Of a stretch of 64,000 nt of DNA, positions 41,768-51,456 are shown piece after piece. The position numbers and the translations under genes are program-made. The DNA is from Clostridiales bacterium (GTDB lineage Bacteria > Bacillota > Clostridia > Christensenellales > JAISNN01): contig JAISOS010000019.1 of assembly GCA_031275485.1 (NCBI GenBank), positions 1-64,000 on the forward strand, written 5' to 3'. The notes below the pieces were generated by a model. It was not told the origin of the DNA and searched no databases. It saw only the letters and a list, made by a program, of their open reading frames with translations. How positions within the stretch are numbered: the first letter of the stretch is position 1; each line of letters starts with the position of its first letter.

Positions 41768-43639
41768 TTAAATCATATCCTTGTCGTAAGGCAAGTCGAT
41801 TTTTATCGACTTGACGGAATCGGCGGACACGGCGTTCAACGCTTGTTGAAGCCGCTGCTCCGTCAAATTTTTTTCTTGATATTTCTCGTTATTTTTAATC
41901 CGCCTTTTCTGCTCGGCGAGATTTCTATTCATTCTAAGCTCGGAATATTGATCCTCGTTCACCCACTTTTTGATTTCCGCCTTTATATATTTCTTATTCG
42001 ACGGATCCGCGATCTTTAAATCCGCGTAATTCACTCTGAAGCCGTCAAGAATCGGTTCGTAGCCCTTTACTCTCGCGATAAACTGCCCGTATCTTTCCTC
42101 TTTCAGCCGCTTGCGCTTTATGAAGCACCTCTCGCCGTCCTCGGGATTTGCCGCGCGCGTCCAACACCGTTCGGCGACGGCAAGCATACGCGGAAAGAAG
42201 TTAAGATCGGCTTTTTCGCGGCTCAGCACGTATTCCGTCCAAAGAGGAGCTTCTATTCCCAATAGACTCCCGTTCGCGACGGCGTTTTTCAGCTCCTTTG
42301 GCAGTTCGTAAAAATAAGTCTTTTTCAACGGCGTGAGCGCATACGGATAATCGCAATAGAACGCTTTTTCGGAAGACAGTATAAATCTCCTGCCGCCCGC
42401 TACGATTTGCGCGCTCAACTCGGCGTTTCGCGTCTTATTCTCCATCCAAAATTGAGAGATTATGCCGCCTGCGGTATTCGACTTTATGCCGTCGTTATAG
42501 CCTATTACGATTTTTCCCTTGCTCGCGCAATACTCCGTCATGCGGTTTATAAAGTCGCTTTGCAGAGCGGACAAATCCTCCTGACCTAGTTCGGCGAGAC
42601 GCTTTCGGCAATGCGGGCAACTTTTCCAATTGTCCGTCGCGACTTCGTCGCCGCCTATATGGAAATACGGTCCGTCGAACACCTCGAATAATTCGTCAAG
42701 GATATCGCGCATAAAGACGTATGTCTCTTCCTTGCCGACGCAGAGAACCTCGCGGCTAACGCCGTATTCGATGCGCACGTTTGTTTTATCTCCGCCGCAG
42801 GACAAATTGGGGTACGCCGCCAAAATCGCCTGAACGTGTCCCGGCATATCTATTTCGGGGATTACCGTAACGAAGCGTTTCTTCGCGAACGCGACGACGT
42901 CCTTTATATCATCCTTCGTATAGTAGCCCTTATACGTCCCCGCGTTATGCGTGAATACGCCGCCCGCGCGTCCCGTACAATCGCCGTTTCTTTCCGACGA
43001 GGTTATATTTATAAACGGATATTTGTCTACCTCAAATCTAAAGCCTTGATCGTCGGAGAGGTGCCAATGGAATACGTTGAATTTCAGAGCGGACATAAGT
43101 TCTATATACCTTTTTATTTCCGTTCTGTCGAAAAAATGCCGTGAAACGTCTATCATGAAACCCCGATAGCGAAATTTGGGGAAATCCCGGATTACCATAC
43201 ACGGACAATACAATTCTTCCGCGTACAGCACGGAATCCAAGCGCAAAAACTGTTTGATTGATTGCAACGCGTAAAAAAAGCCGGGCGCGCCGCCCGCGCT
43301 GATTTTCATACTGTGCGGGAAGCACTCTATCGCGTAGCCCTCGACATCGATAGCGGCGTTTTCCTCGAAAAGGATATTGTTATAACCGGGTTTATTGTAG
43401 TGTATGTAAAGCTCCCGCGCCATAGCCTTTTTCAGCATATCCCGAAAATTTTCGGCAAAATCCTTTCTTTTCGGATCTACGATAAGCAGGGTATCCTTGT
43501 TTATGACAAAATAGCCGTCCGCAGGCGCATACATATACGGCTTAGGCACCAAACCCGAATCGTAGTAAAGAACGCGCTTCGGTTTTTTTTGCGATTTTTT
43601 GCTTACCGCCGTTTTATTTTTCGGTTTCAAACCACCCAT
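41768..43639 (-). CDS. Beta-N-acetylhexosaminidase, GH20
   Basis: GH20 enzymes remove terminal GlcNAc/GalNAc by substrate-assisted catalysis. The 623-residue product has an N-terminal GH20b-like domain (about 25-140), then a catalytic barrel with RGFMIDVSRHFF near 154, FHWHLSDDQGFR near 193 and the catalytic Asp-Glu pair in HIGGDE near 330. The last 80 residues form an unusual charged helical tail (ending LPYDKDMI). There is no signal peptide, so it is likely intracellular. GGGGGAGAGGTGCGAA precedes the ATG. With GH95 and GH31 it suggests processing of imported mucin-type or human-milk-type oligosaccharides. Confidence 0.92.
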   Translation of the reverse strand: MGGLKPKNKTAVSKKSQKKPKRVLYYDSGLVPKPYMYAPADGYFVINKDTLLIVDPKRKDFAENFRDMLKKAMARELYIHYNKPGYNNILFEENAAIDVEGYAIECFPHSMKISAGGAPGFFYALQSIKQFLRLDSVLYAEELYCPCMVIRDFPKFRYRGFMIDVSRHFFDRTEIKRYIELMSALKFNVFHWHLSDDQGFRFEVDKYPFINITSSERNGDCTGRAGGVFTHNAGTYKGYYTKDDIKDVVAFAKKRFVTVIPEIDMPGHVQAILAAYPNLSCGGDKTNVRIEYGVSREVLCVGKEETYVFMRDILDELFEVFDGPYFHIGGDEVATDNWKSCPHCRKRLAELGQEDLSALQSDFINRMTEYCASKGKIVIGYNDGIKSNTAGGIISQFWMENKTRNAELSAQIVAGGRRFILSSEKAFYCDYPYALTPLKKTYFYELPKELKNAVANGSLLGIEAPLWTEYVLSREKADLNFFPRMLAVAERCWTRAANPEDGERCFIKRKRLKEERYGQFIARVKGYEPILDGFRVNYADLKIADPSNKKYIKAEIKKWVNEDQYSELRMNRNLAEQKRRIKNNEKYQEKNLTEQRLQQALNAVSADSVKSIKIDLPYDKDMI

Positions 43640-44033
43640 TTCGCACCTCTCCCCCGAATAAGAGCGTTCTGATCAGTGTCTGACGGCACAAACCTAAAAG
43701 CCGCTCCCCCACCCGCGTCAAGCCCGTTTTTATACCCGAAACCGTCCGTCTGAAAATAAAACGGCACCGCGCAACACCCAGCCCAAACGCGTTTTCAATG
43801 TTATACAATATTATGATAACATATTTTCTTGCATTTTACAAGCATATTTCAATTTTTAGGTGTGCTTAATAGCGTTGTTATGCAAAATATAACAAGCTGA
43901 CAGGCTGAATGCAAGATTGCCTTAGACCGTATGATTCTCCGACAACTTTACGCCGGCGGCTATCCTCCGCTTCTAATCCAAGATTTCCATCTTATAATTT
44001 TTCAAAGAAAAATTCCCCCCTCCCATAAAAACT
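43640..44033 (-). promoter_or_regulatory. GH20 upstream region
   Basis: No gene is seen. A partial palindrome GTTATACAATATTATGATAA lies at 43800-43819 beside a TATCAT hexamer with TTGTAA 17 nt before it on minus; this is a plausible promoter/operator. A possible eroded copy of the neighbouring transporter gene's 3' end lies near 43935-43982. Confidence 0.4.
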
Positions 44034-45758
44034 TTATATTTTCTTCTCGCCGGCGAGTATTTCCATAGCTTCACGCTGTGATCCGGATGGGGATTTGATT
44101 GAGAAAGCTATGTTAGTCAAATGGTCGGCGACGCGTTCCAAACCCGATATGACCGCGTAAAAATACGCGCCGGATTCAACGGAACAACCGCCCTCATTCA
44201 ACCGTCCCACGTGATTATCGCCGAAAGTCCGCTTCATTTCGTCAACCTCGTCCTCGACGCGGGCGACGAAACTCAACTTTTTTATGTCGCCGCTGATTAA
44301 AATATCTATCGCCGCATCGTACATTACGAGAACCTTTTCATACATCGCGTTTATTTCTTTTAGAGCGGCGTCCGAAAATATTACGCGCTTTTCAATTATC
44401 TTTTCCGCTTCCTCTATGAAGTTCTGAGCATAATCGCCTATGCGTTCGACGTCGCTTATGACGTGATGCAGAGAACCTATAAAAAGCTCCTCGCTCTTTG
44501 CGGTGGATACGGAAGAAAGCTTGATTAGAAAGGCGGCGACACCTTTGTTGATAAAGTTTATCGTTTCCTCATCCTTTAATATCTTATCTTTGTCGGAAAC
44601 CGCGCGCGTCAGGAGCGCGGTTATTCCGCGCTTGAGGTTTTCACGCGCTAAGTCGGACATACCCTTTACTTCCTTTTTCAGTTGGAGCACCGCAGCGGGA
44701 GGCGTCGTAAGCAGCCTGTCGTCTATATACCGGAGCTTGCGCCTCCCCACCCCGACCGCGTCCTTTTTATCGGGAATCAAGCGTTCGGACAAAACCACTA
44801 ATTGTTTTGTGAACGGCAGAACCAGACCCGCCGTAATGAGATTGAATATTAGGTGAAATACTGCGACCCGAAACTCCTCCGTAGGTATCGCGCGCTGCAA
44901 AATATCGACTACAGGATTTTTTAAAATCAAAAGAACGGCGACGAACGCCAGCGTTCCCGTAACGTTGAACAAAAGATGCATAACCGCCGCACGCTTGGCG
45001 TTTACCGTCGTTCCTATCGACGCGATTAACGCGGTTACGCAGGTGCCGATATTTGAGCCGAGAACGATGAATAAAGCGTATTCGAGCGGCAGAACCCGCG
45101 CGCCTATCATCGAAATCACGATACTTATAAACGCCGAACTGCTCTGTATTATGCCCGTGAAAATCACTCCGAACAAAACTAGCAAAAGCGAATAACCTAT
45201 CGAGCCGAATAAGTCGTTCGAGCTAAATAAGCCGCTTGAGTCGAACAAGCCGCGTATAGCTTCGTTTACCGTCGGATCGCTCTTGAATGCGTTCCCCATG
45301 AGGTCGAGTCCCACGAATATCATGCCTAAGCCGCTCATTATCCTACCGATTAATATCACCTTTTCCTTTTTGGAAAACATTATGATAAATATGCCGATAA
45401 ACGTAAACGCGACCAGATATTCTGTTATCTTGAACGCGGACAATGCGGACATAAACGCCGTTACCGTCGTACCCACGTTCGCGCCGATTATTATCGCCGC
45501 CGCCTGCATAAGCGTCATTATTCCCGCGTTGACAAATCCGATGACCATGACCGTCGTCGCCGAACTGCTCTGGATTATTCCCGTTACCGCAGTGCCGACG
45601 CCGAAGCCCGCGAATCTGTTGCCGCTGATTTTCCCGAGTAAACGCTGTATGCCCTTGCCTGCACCATGCTCTAAGCCGTCGCTCAGCGTTTTCATTCCGG
45701 TCATAAAAATGCCCACTCCGCCCAACAACGCGAATAAACTTAATATTAAACCGCCCAC
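44034..45758 (-). CDS. Na+/phosphate cotransporter (NptA/YjbB type)
   Basis: The 574-residue product couples sodium to phosphate uptake. The membrane part (about 1-320) carries two inverted Na_Pi_cotrans repeats, each with a QSSSA motif (GIIQSSSATTV near 62 and GIIQSSSAFIS near 205). The C-terminal 220 residues are a PhoU-like helical domain (DKDEI..., HHVISDVERIGDYAQNF). The start is GTG at 45758 with AAGGGAG 7 nt upstream. It stands between GH20 and GH31, probably as its own unit. Confidence 0.92.
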   Translation of the reverse strand: MGGLILSLFALLGGVGIFMTGMKTLSDGLEHGAGKGIQRLLGKISGNRFAGFGVGTAVTGIIQSSSATTVMVIGFVNAGIMTLMQAAAIIIGANVGTTVTAFMSALSAFKITEYLVAFTFIGIFIIMFSKKEKVILIGRIMSGLGMIFVGLDLMGNAFKSDPTVNEAIRGLFDSSGLFSSNDLFGSIGYSLLLVLFGVIFTGIIQSSSAFISIVISMIGARVLPLEYALFIVLGSNIGTCVTALIASIGTTVNAKRAAVMHLLFNVTGTLAFVAVLLILKNPVVDILQRAIPTEEFRVAVFHLIFNLITAGLVLPFTKQLVVLSERLIPDKKDAVGVGRRKLRYIDDRLLTTPPAAVLQLKKEVKGMSDLARENLKRGITALLTRAVSDKDKILKDEETINFINKGVAAFLIKLSSVSTAKSEELFIGSLHHVISDVERIGDYAQNFIEEAEKIIEKRVIFSDAALKEINAMYEKVLVMYDAAIDILISGDIKKLSFVARVEDEVDEMKRTFGDNHVGRLNEGGCSVESGAYFYAVISGLERVADHLTNIAFSIKSPSGSQREAMEILAGEKKI

Positions 45759-45934
45759 TTATAACTCCCTTAGTTTTTCTTTTCCTTTGAACCCGTATTC
45801 ATACCCCAAAAGCACGGGTTTGTTTGCCGCCGCGCCCGAAACGGAACTCGCGGTCGTTATTGTCTTTTAACGCGGCGTCTTCTAATTAGAATTTACCATC
45901 CGCCCGTAATGGGCTAAAAGGTTTTTTTCGTATT

Positions 45935-46016
45935 GCAACGGTACGAAAACCGTTCCTTTTGCCGCTTTCGGCAAAAGGCGGCGTTTGGCTTGCTCCATTA
46001 TATTTCATAACTACCG
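45935..46016 (-). repeat. HP-2 palindromic repeat, copy 3
   Basis: On minus, GGTAGTTATGAAATATAATG and GAGCAAGCCAAACGCCGCC lead into the hairpin CTTTTGCCG/CGGCAAAAG and then AACGGTTTTCGTACCGTT. It matches copy 2 closely over the first 35 bases. Confidence 0.75.
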
Positions 46017-46032
46017 CATTATATAAATTGTC

Positions 46033-46092
46033 GTAGTTGTTTGAAAGGAACACGGGGAAAAGCCTTTGTTCATCAAGGATTTCTCCCTCATA
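46033..46092 (+). repeat. HP-1 palindromic repeat, copy 16 (degenerate)
   Basis: TTGTTTGAAAGGAACACGGG, GAAAAGCCTTTG...CAAGGATTTCTCCCTC. It lies 10 bp beyond the GH31 stop. Confidence 0.55.
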
Positions 46093-46101
46093 ATCCTTAT
46101 T

Positions 46102-47643
46102 CTAATTCTTCTTCATCAACTTAAAAATAGGCAGTTCGTCTATTTCCGCTTTGACCGTAACGGCGCGTCCGCCCTCGCATATATCGTCCGTACCTACGCG
46201 CTTCCACTCTCCTTTCGGCAGTTTGACTTCCTTTTCGCGCGCGCCCTTATCCACGACCGGCGCGACAAGGTAATCGTCGCCCAACATAAATTGCTGATTT
46301 ACCTCCTCCATTCCCTCGTTCGGAAAAGAGTATTCCATATAGCGGACAATTGGTTCGCCCGTCATCCTCGCCGCATTCGCGTATTTCACGATATAATCGG
46401 AAAATTCCAAATGAAATTTCGCGGCGGCGCGGCACAGTTCCGCCGTCCTTTTGTTTCGGAGCCGCCAAAGCGAAAGAGAATACTGCATCATCGGCATAAG
46501 CGTCGAACATTCCGCCCATCTTATGAATAATTCGTGGTCGTAAAACTCCTGCGGCTTCCAAAAATCCGCCGCCCAGCCGCCGCCTATCATATCCGGACAG
46601 GAAAACGGATGTCCCGTTAAGCCTAAAAGCAGGCTGTTAGGAATCAGCGCGCGTAAACCGCCGTATTTTTCCCAACGGTGCCGCTTGTCGCCCAACCGTT
46701 GCGCAACGCCCACGCCGCCCGCTTTCCAGCTTGCTCTAAGCTCGTTGAAAGGAAATTGAAGCGCCGACCTCATCCACAATTCCGTTTGCCCGTTAGGCGA
46801 AACTCCGCCCGCCGTTATGTCGTCGGCGCGGTAAAATTTGTTGTCCGCAGCGTCCTGCTTGAAGCCGTCTACTCCGTATTTTTCCATCAGTCCGCGGCAC
46901 ACGCCGGTAAACCACTCGAATGCCTTAGGCTCGGACATATCCAACACCGCACTCGTACCGTCCCACCATTTGCGCATGGCGACGCTCCCGTCGGCGTTCC
47001 GCACAAGACAGCCGTTTTCCTTTAAATAAGAAAACGACGGCGATTTCGGGCTGACGAAAGGCACTATCCATAAAATCACCTTGAAGCCCATCCCGTGTAG
47101 CTCGTCAATCATCGCTCCGGGATTTTTAAAAAATAGATTCTTAAACTCCCAATCGCCGAAGGTTCTCTGCCAGCCGTCGTCTATTATAATCTCGCCCGCC
47201 GGCATGCCGCTATTTATTATGCTCCGCGCATATTTCAGAACGCCGCTCTGCCGTTGCAATTTTTTCATTTCTATCCACGTGCAATATTGCGGAATCCGAA
47301 ACATCAGCTCGTCCGGCATATTCCCGTCGGGCGGGAAATGCCGCTTGCTCGCCGCGAGGTACGCGCCGCGTAAGGTTCCGAAACCCTCGTACAATTTGAT
47401 TTCCGCCGTGTCGGACTCCGCAGTTACGCCGCCCTTGTCAAATTTAATGACATAACCGTCATCAGACCATACGTACCGCCCTTTGTTACTGATAAAAAGC
47501 GGCGTCGACTGGTCGCCGAAACCCTTTACGCTGTCGTTTACGCGCTCGCGCTCCGCGTTGACCGGCATTTCCACGCCGTCGCCGATTTGTCCGCCGTACC
47601 AATACTCGCCTTTAATCATATCGAATTTTAAGCTGAATTTCAT
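46102..47643 (-). CDS. Glycoside hydrolase family 31, alpha-glycosidase
   Basis: The 513-residue product belongs to the shorter GH31 type related to MYORG and bacterial alpha-galactosidase/xylosidase-like enzymes. It has an N-terminal beta-sandwich, IIIDDGWQRTFGDW near 152-165, a DGFKQDAAD nucleophile segment near 262, and a GHPFSCPDMIGGG motif near 345 in the region of the acid/base. No signal peptide is visible. ACGGAGCG lies upstream of the ATG. Substrate specificity cannot be fixed from sequence by eye. Confidence 0.88.
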   Translation of the reverse strand: MKFSLKFDMIKGEYWYGGQIGDGVEMPVNAERERVNDSVKGFGDQSTPLFISNKGRYVWSDDGYVIKFDKGGVTAESDTAEIKLYEGFGTLRGAYLAASKRHFPPDGNMPDELMFRIPQYCTWIEMKKLQRQSGVLKYARSIINSGMPAGEIIIDDGWQRTFGDWEFKNLFFKNPGAMIDELHGMGFKVILWIVPFVSPKSPSFSYLKENGCLVRNADGSVAMRKWWDGTSAVLDMSEPKAFEWFTGVCRGLMEKYGVDGFKQDAADNKFYRADDITAGGVSPNGQTELWMRSALQFPFNELRASWKAGGVGVAQRLGDKRHRWEKYGGLRALIPNSLLLGLTGHPFSCPDMIGGGWAADFWKPQEFYDHELFIRWAECSTLMPMMQYSLSLWRLRNKRTAELCRAAAKFHLEFSDYIVKYANAARMTGEPIVRYMEYSFPNEGMEEVNQQFMLGDDYLVAPVVDKGAREKEVKLPKGEWKRVGTDDICEGGRAVTVKAEIDELPIFKLMKKN

Positions 47644-48169
47644 TTTTTTAAACGCTCCGTAATTTTAAATTTTCGAGCCGTTCGGCTTTATATGATATTT
47701 TATATTATTATCACATTTTTGTCAATTCTTTTGATCGCGGGGAAATATATGGTCCGAACTCTTTTCAAAAACGAAATCTATACGGGGGGCTTTCGTTCAT
47801 AAAAGGTTTTCACAGCATCTCCCGCCAAAAAACCTTAAGCTTTTCAACGACTCTATACAAACAAAGCGCCGTCGCCGAAGTTTTATGCTTTAATATGCTT
47901 TCAACAGTCTGCGAAAAGGCCTCGCGAGCGGTTTTTTTTACCTACAATACGTTTCGGCGGATATAAATAAAAACCGTTAAAGATCCTCGTTTAAAACTGT
48001 GAATACAGATTTAAATTCCGTTTGCTTTTCAAGACAACGCGCGTTTTTATCGTAATAGCGACAAAATTTTCGGGACGATTCGGTTTTTCGCGGTTTTGCG
48101 TCGCGCATAATTTCTTTTCTCTTGGCAAATATTAATTGCGACATAAAAAATTTTTTTAAGAAATAAGCC
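47644..48169. other. GH31-marR divergent gap
   Basis: It holds a degenerate HP-1 copy at 47766-47837 (ATACGGGGGGCTTTCG...AAAAGG, TCTCCCGCCAAAAAACC) and otherwise no recognisable feature. Confidence 0.45.
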
Positions 48170-48198
48170 TTGCTTTTTTTCGTTTCTTTTGTTATAAT
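48170..48198 (+). promoter_or_regulatory. Promoter of the MarR gene
   Basis: TTGCTT (48170-48175), a 17-nt spacer, TATAAT (48193-48198), leaving a leader of about 180 nt before the ATG. Confidence 0.65.
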
Positions 48199-48387
48199 GT
48201 ATATAAATACCGACGGAATAAGGGTGTTTTTACATTTTTTTTAAATATTCGATGTTTTTTCAAAAACTTTTTCCGTTTTGTAATGATTAACGCAAAAAAA
48301 TTCATTTTAACTTAGCCTAGGTTTATTAAAATTATTCGGAAAATAGAAAGTTTTCAGTAAATATATCTTTTAAAGGTGGAATCTATT

Positions 48388-48843
48388 ATGCAAAAAGAAA
48401 AAATAAGTATTTTTATCGAGGATATGATTACCCTCGCTCCCGTGTTCAAGAAAAACTTCTTGGACTGCTTCGGCTCCGGCCAAGAAAGAAAGATATCTAA
48501 TCATCAGTTTTACTGTGCCGTGATTATCTACAAGAACGAACAGATATCTATGTCCGCGCTTGCCCGCAACCTCGGCATCTCCAAACAACAACTCACGCGT
48601 ATCGTGGACGAGCTTGTTTCCCAAGATATCGCCGTGCGCTCGGTCAATCCGCGCAACCGCAGGATAATCTTTGCCCGGCTCAGCGAAGAAGGGAAAAAAC
48701 GCGTGGCCGCTTTCATCGAAACGGCGAAAAACCGCCTGACCGACATATTCTCCGCGTTCAGCGAGGCGGAGATCGACGAGGCGATAAAGAGTCTGTGCGT
48801 CCTCTGCGATTTGTTCAATAAAATATCCGCGCTGAACGCGTAG
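48388..48843 (+). CDS. MarR-family transcriptional regulator
   Basis: A 151-residue winged-helix dimeric regulator. The helix-turn-helix is MSALARNLGISKQQLTRIVDELV (about 50-72), followed by the wing AVRSVNPRNRRIIFARLSEEG with its typical basic hairpin. The ATG at 48388 is preferred because AAAGGTGG lies 9 nt before it; an upstream in-frame GTG falls inside that site. It stands alone, so its target is unknown; the long leader may contain its own operator. MarR proteins usually sense small aromatics or oxidants. Confidence 0.92.
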   Translation: MQKEKISIFIEDMITLAPVFKKNFLDCFGSGQERKISNHQFYCAVIIYKNEQISMSALARNLGISKQQLTRIVDELVSQDIAVRSVNPRNRRIIFARLSEEGKKRVAAFIETAKNRLTDIFSAFSEAEIDEAIKSLCVLCDLFNKISALNA

Positions 48844-49241
48844 TCGTTTTGTTTCGTTCGGTTTATTGTATCGCTACGGCATAAATAAAACCTTTCCGCT
48901 TTTATCGCGGACGAGCGGATACGCGCCGAAAATGCCGCTTGATGATAAGCGCGAAAAATGTTTTTATTTCGAGCGCGACAGCGGCGGATAATATCGTCCG
49001 CAGTTAAGTAAAACGCTTTCGTTTTTAATTTCTGGGGGCGTTTTTCTTTTTTCAGTCCCGCGCCGTCGGATTGCGCCTAATACCGTAAACGTTTTTATTG
49101 TTTATTTGTCATTTTTTTGAATCCGCGTGATTTTGAAACGGTATAAGCAATCGTCGCTTTTAATGATAAAGGATATACGCATAAATAAGTGGATAAACAT
49201 AATTTTTAGACTTTCAAATTAGCGTTAGTACAATTTGAAAA
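48844..49241. other. Gap after marR, no gene
   Basis: No conserved feature is seen apart from AT-rich stretches. Confidence 0.4.
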
Positions 49242-49262
49242 CGCCGTCTTGTAAAGACGGCG
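49242..49262 (-). terminator. Probable terminator of the ClC gene
   Basis: A perfect 9-bp stem CGCCGTCTT/AAGACGGCG with a 3-nt loop, followed on minus by TTTTC. It lies 147 bp past the stop. Confidence 0.55.
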
Positions 49263-49408
49263 CGGCGGTTTTTCCGTCGGTTTAACCCCGCTCTCGGCAA
49301 CTACCCGCAAAGAGTTTCTCTTTTTTACAATCGCATTTTATGCGGCGTGAAAAACGTCTCCTGTACGGTTTGCAAGCGCGATCGCTATATTATAAGAACG
49401 ACCGCAGT

Positions 49409-50755
49409 TTATCCTTTCTTTTTGAAAAGCTCCGCGATTTTTGACGGAATACCGTTTTTATATACGATTTTTTCCTTATGCGCTTCGATCGTGTCGGGCG
49501 CTATATATACGGCACGAATTTTAGACTCGCCGATAAATTGCGTATGATAAACGCTTCTGTGCCCCGTAATCAGGTACGCGACCGGACAAGCTAAAGCGGA
49601 AAGTATAACCAAGCCGGGCGATAAAAACATCTCGAACGCCATAATTATACAGGCGAGGGGCGTGTTCGTCGAGCCCGCCAAAACCGCTAGCATTCCCAGA
49701 CAGGAAAAGACGACGGGATCCAATCCGAAGAATGCGGCGAACGCGCTACCGGACGTTATCCCTACGAACATAAGCGGCGTCAAAACCCCGCCGCTACCGC
49801 CGAATGAAAGCGTTATAGCCGTAAATAAAATCTTTAACATGAAATCGTGAGGCAGTACGTTTCCTCCCCCCGCTATCGTCATAAAATATTCTACTCCCGT
49901 TCCGAGATAGTTTTTGTTGAATATCAACGCCAAAAGCGCAAGCGCCGCGCCGCCGATAATCCCCTTTAACGGCTTATAAACGCGGATTTTTTCGGCAAGA
50001 CGGGCGGAGCCTCTCATCGCCGTTATCATTAAAAGCGATACTAAACCGAAAAAAACTCCCGCGCAAAAAGCCATAAAAAGCCAAGCCGGAGCATTTGAGA
50101 CCGAGACGGCAAACCCAGAAAGATCGGGCATTTCTTCCGTTCTCAAGCCGAAAAGCCCGAATACGTAATGCCCCGCAAGCGACGCGATTAGCGCCGAAAA
50201 AATATTTTTCAAATTCAATCTGCCTATTACCAATACCTCGGCGACAAATATCGCCGCCGCTATAGGCGTGCCTAATATCGCGGCAAAGCCCGCGCCCATA
50301 CCGCAAACGACCAGCGTTTTGGTATCCTCTTCGTCCAGACGAAGAGCGCGCGCCGCGAGACTCGCCGCCCCCGCGCCTATTTGCGTTGTCGGTCCCTCCT
50401 TGCCCGCCGAGCCTCCGACCGCAATCGTTATCACCGTGGCGGCTATCTTTATAGGTATAGTTTTCGCCTTTATCCTACCGTTGTTCTTATGCACCGCCTC
50501 TATCGCTTTTTCCGTTCCGTGCCCCTCCGCCGCCGGAGCGAACCGTTCGACCAGAAAGGACGAAAGAAACATAGCTAAGGGTAAAAACAGATAATAGTAT
50601 TCGAAACGGTTAGTAAAGCCCGCCGCCGTATTCAAAAGCCAAATAAAAAACGCGCCCAACGCACCCACAACCGAGCCGATTCCTCCGCCTAAAATCGTTT
50701 GTTTCAAAATATCGGTCAAAAACAATAAAAAAACCGTGATTTTCTTTCTGAGCAT
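49409..50755 (-). CDS. ClC-family chloride channel/transporter
   Basis: The 448-residue product has about ten membrane helices of the voltage-gated chloride channel fold. The anion-path motifs are GSAGKEGPT near 114-122, and GSGGVLTPLMFVG in the position of the GxFxP motif near 320. The gating glutamate of GKEGP is kept. No cytoplasmic CBS domains are present, as in short bacterial members. It may exchange Cl-/H+ for acid resistance or transport fluoride; the key fluoride-clade residues were not judged. AAGGAAAGGA precedes the ATG. Confidence 0.92.
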   Translation of the reverse strand: MLRKKITVFLLFLTDILKQTILGGGIGSVVGALGAFFIWLLNTAAGFTNRFEYYYLFLPLAMFLSSFLVERFAPAAEGHGTEKAIEAVHKNNGRIKAKTIPIKIAATVITIAVGGSAGKEGPTTQIGAGAASLAARALRLDEEDTKTLVVCGMGAGFAAILGTPIAAAIFVAEVLVIGRLNLKNIFSALIASLAGHYVFGLFGLRTEEMPDLSGFAVSVSNAPAWLFMAFCAGVFFGLVSLLMITAMRGSARLAEKIRVYKPLKGIIGGAALALLALIFNKNYLGTGVEYFMTIAGGGNVLPHDFMLKILFTAITLSFGGSGGVLTPLMFVGITSGSAFAAFFGLDPVVFSCLGMLAVLAGSTNTPLACIIMAFEMFLSPGLVILSALACPVAYLITGHRSVYHTQFIGESKIRAVYIAPDTIEAHKEKIVYKNGIPSKIAELFKKKG

Positions 50756-51371
50756 ATTAAATCCTTTCCTTTTAAACGCGTTTATTTATGCATGCCGTTA
50801 TATATCTTACAAAACTGAAAATAAGTTATCAAAATTTCCGTATAGCGGCGATTAAATTTGACCTCAGACCAAAAGCGTTTTTGGACGTTCGATAATGTTC
50901 CGCCAAAATCCGAATTTGAATATAACTTTCATATCCCATAACCGATTTCACAAGAAGTTTATTGTGTCGTAATTGCATTTTTAAATCGTACCGCCCGCAC
51001 TTTTCGTTTTTAATCAGAACTTGTTTCATGGATTGAAGTCGGATTTACAAAAGATTTTTGAGAGTTTTCAGGATGTTTTTTTAATAGCGGAGCCGACGAA
51101 AAAAACAATGTAGGCCGTGAAAAAGCTATTAAAGACGCACGTTTTTATCTATGAAAACAGATTATTACCGTGAACGCAGTTAGTTATCGTAGAATTATTA
51201 AAACCGCTAAAGTTTTTTAAAAAGAGACGCAAAGGAAGCTTTTTGTTCAAAAAAAGGTTTTTCCTGCATAATTTTAAAAATAAAAATACCTCCGCTTTTT
51301 TAAACGGCTTCATTATATTACTCTACGTCAAATTTATCAACTATTTTTATCATAAAATTTATAAAATAACA
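50756..51371. other. ClC-symporter divergent gap
   Basis: An open frame at 50829-51029 (minus, 66 residues, basic) lacks a ribosome binding site and is not called. A degenerate HP-1 copy lies at 51208-51275 (AAAGTTTTTTAAAAAGAGAC, GCAAAGGAAGC...GGTTTTTCCTGC). Confidence 0.45.
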
Positions 51372-51401
51372 TTGACGGCGGCTGTTAGATTGTGTTATAA
51401 T
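51372..51401 (+). promoter_or_regulatory. Promoter of the symporter gene
   Basis: TTGACG (51372-51377), an 18-nt spacer, perfect TATAAT (51396-51401). Confidence 0.75.
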
Positions 51402-51456
51402 CATTCGTGATATAAGATGCGTCGATATATAAAATACAAAAGGAGTTTGCCGCATT

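Noticed and set aside
50829-51029. 66-codon minus frame
   Set aside because: No ribosome binding site, no promoter, basic composition typical of chance; left as uncertain.
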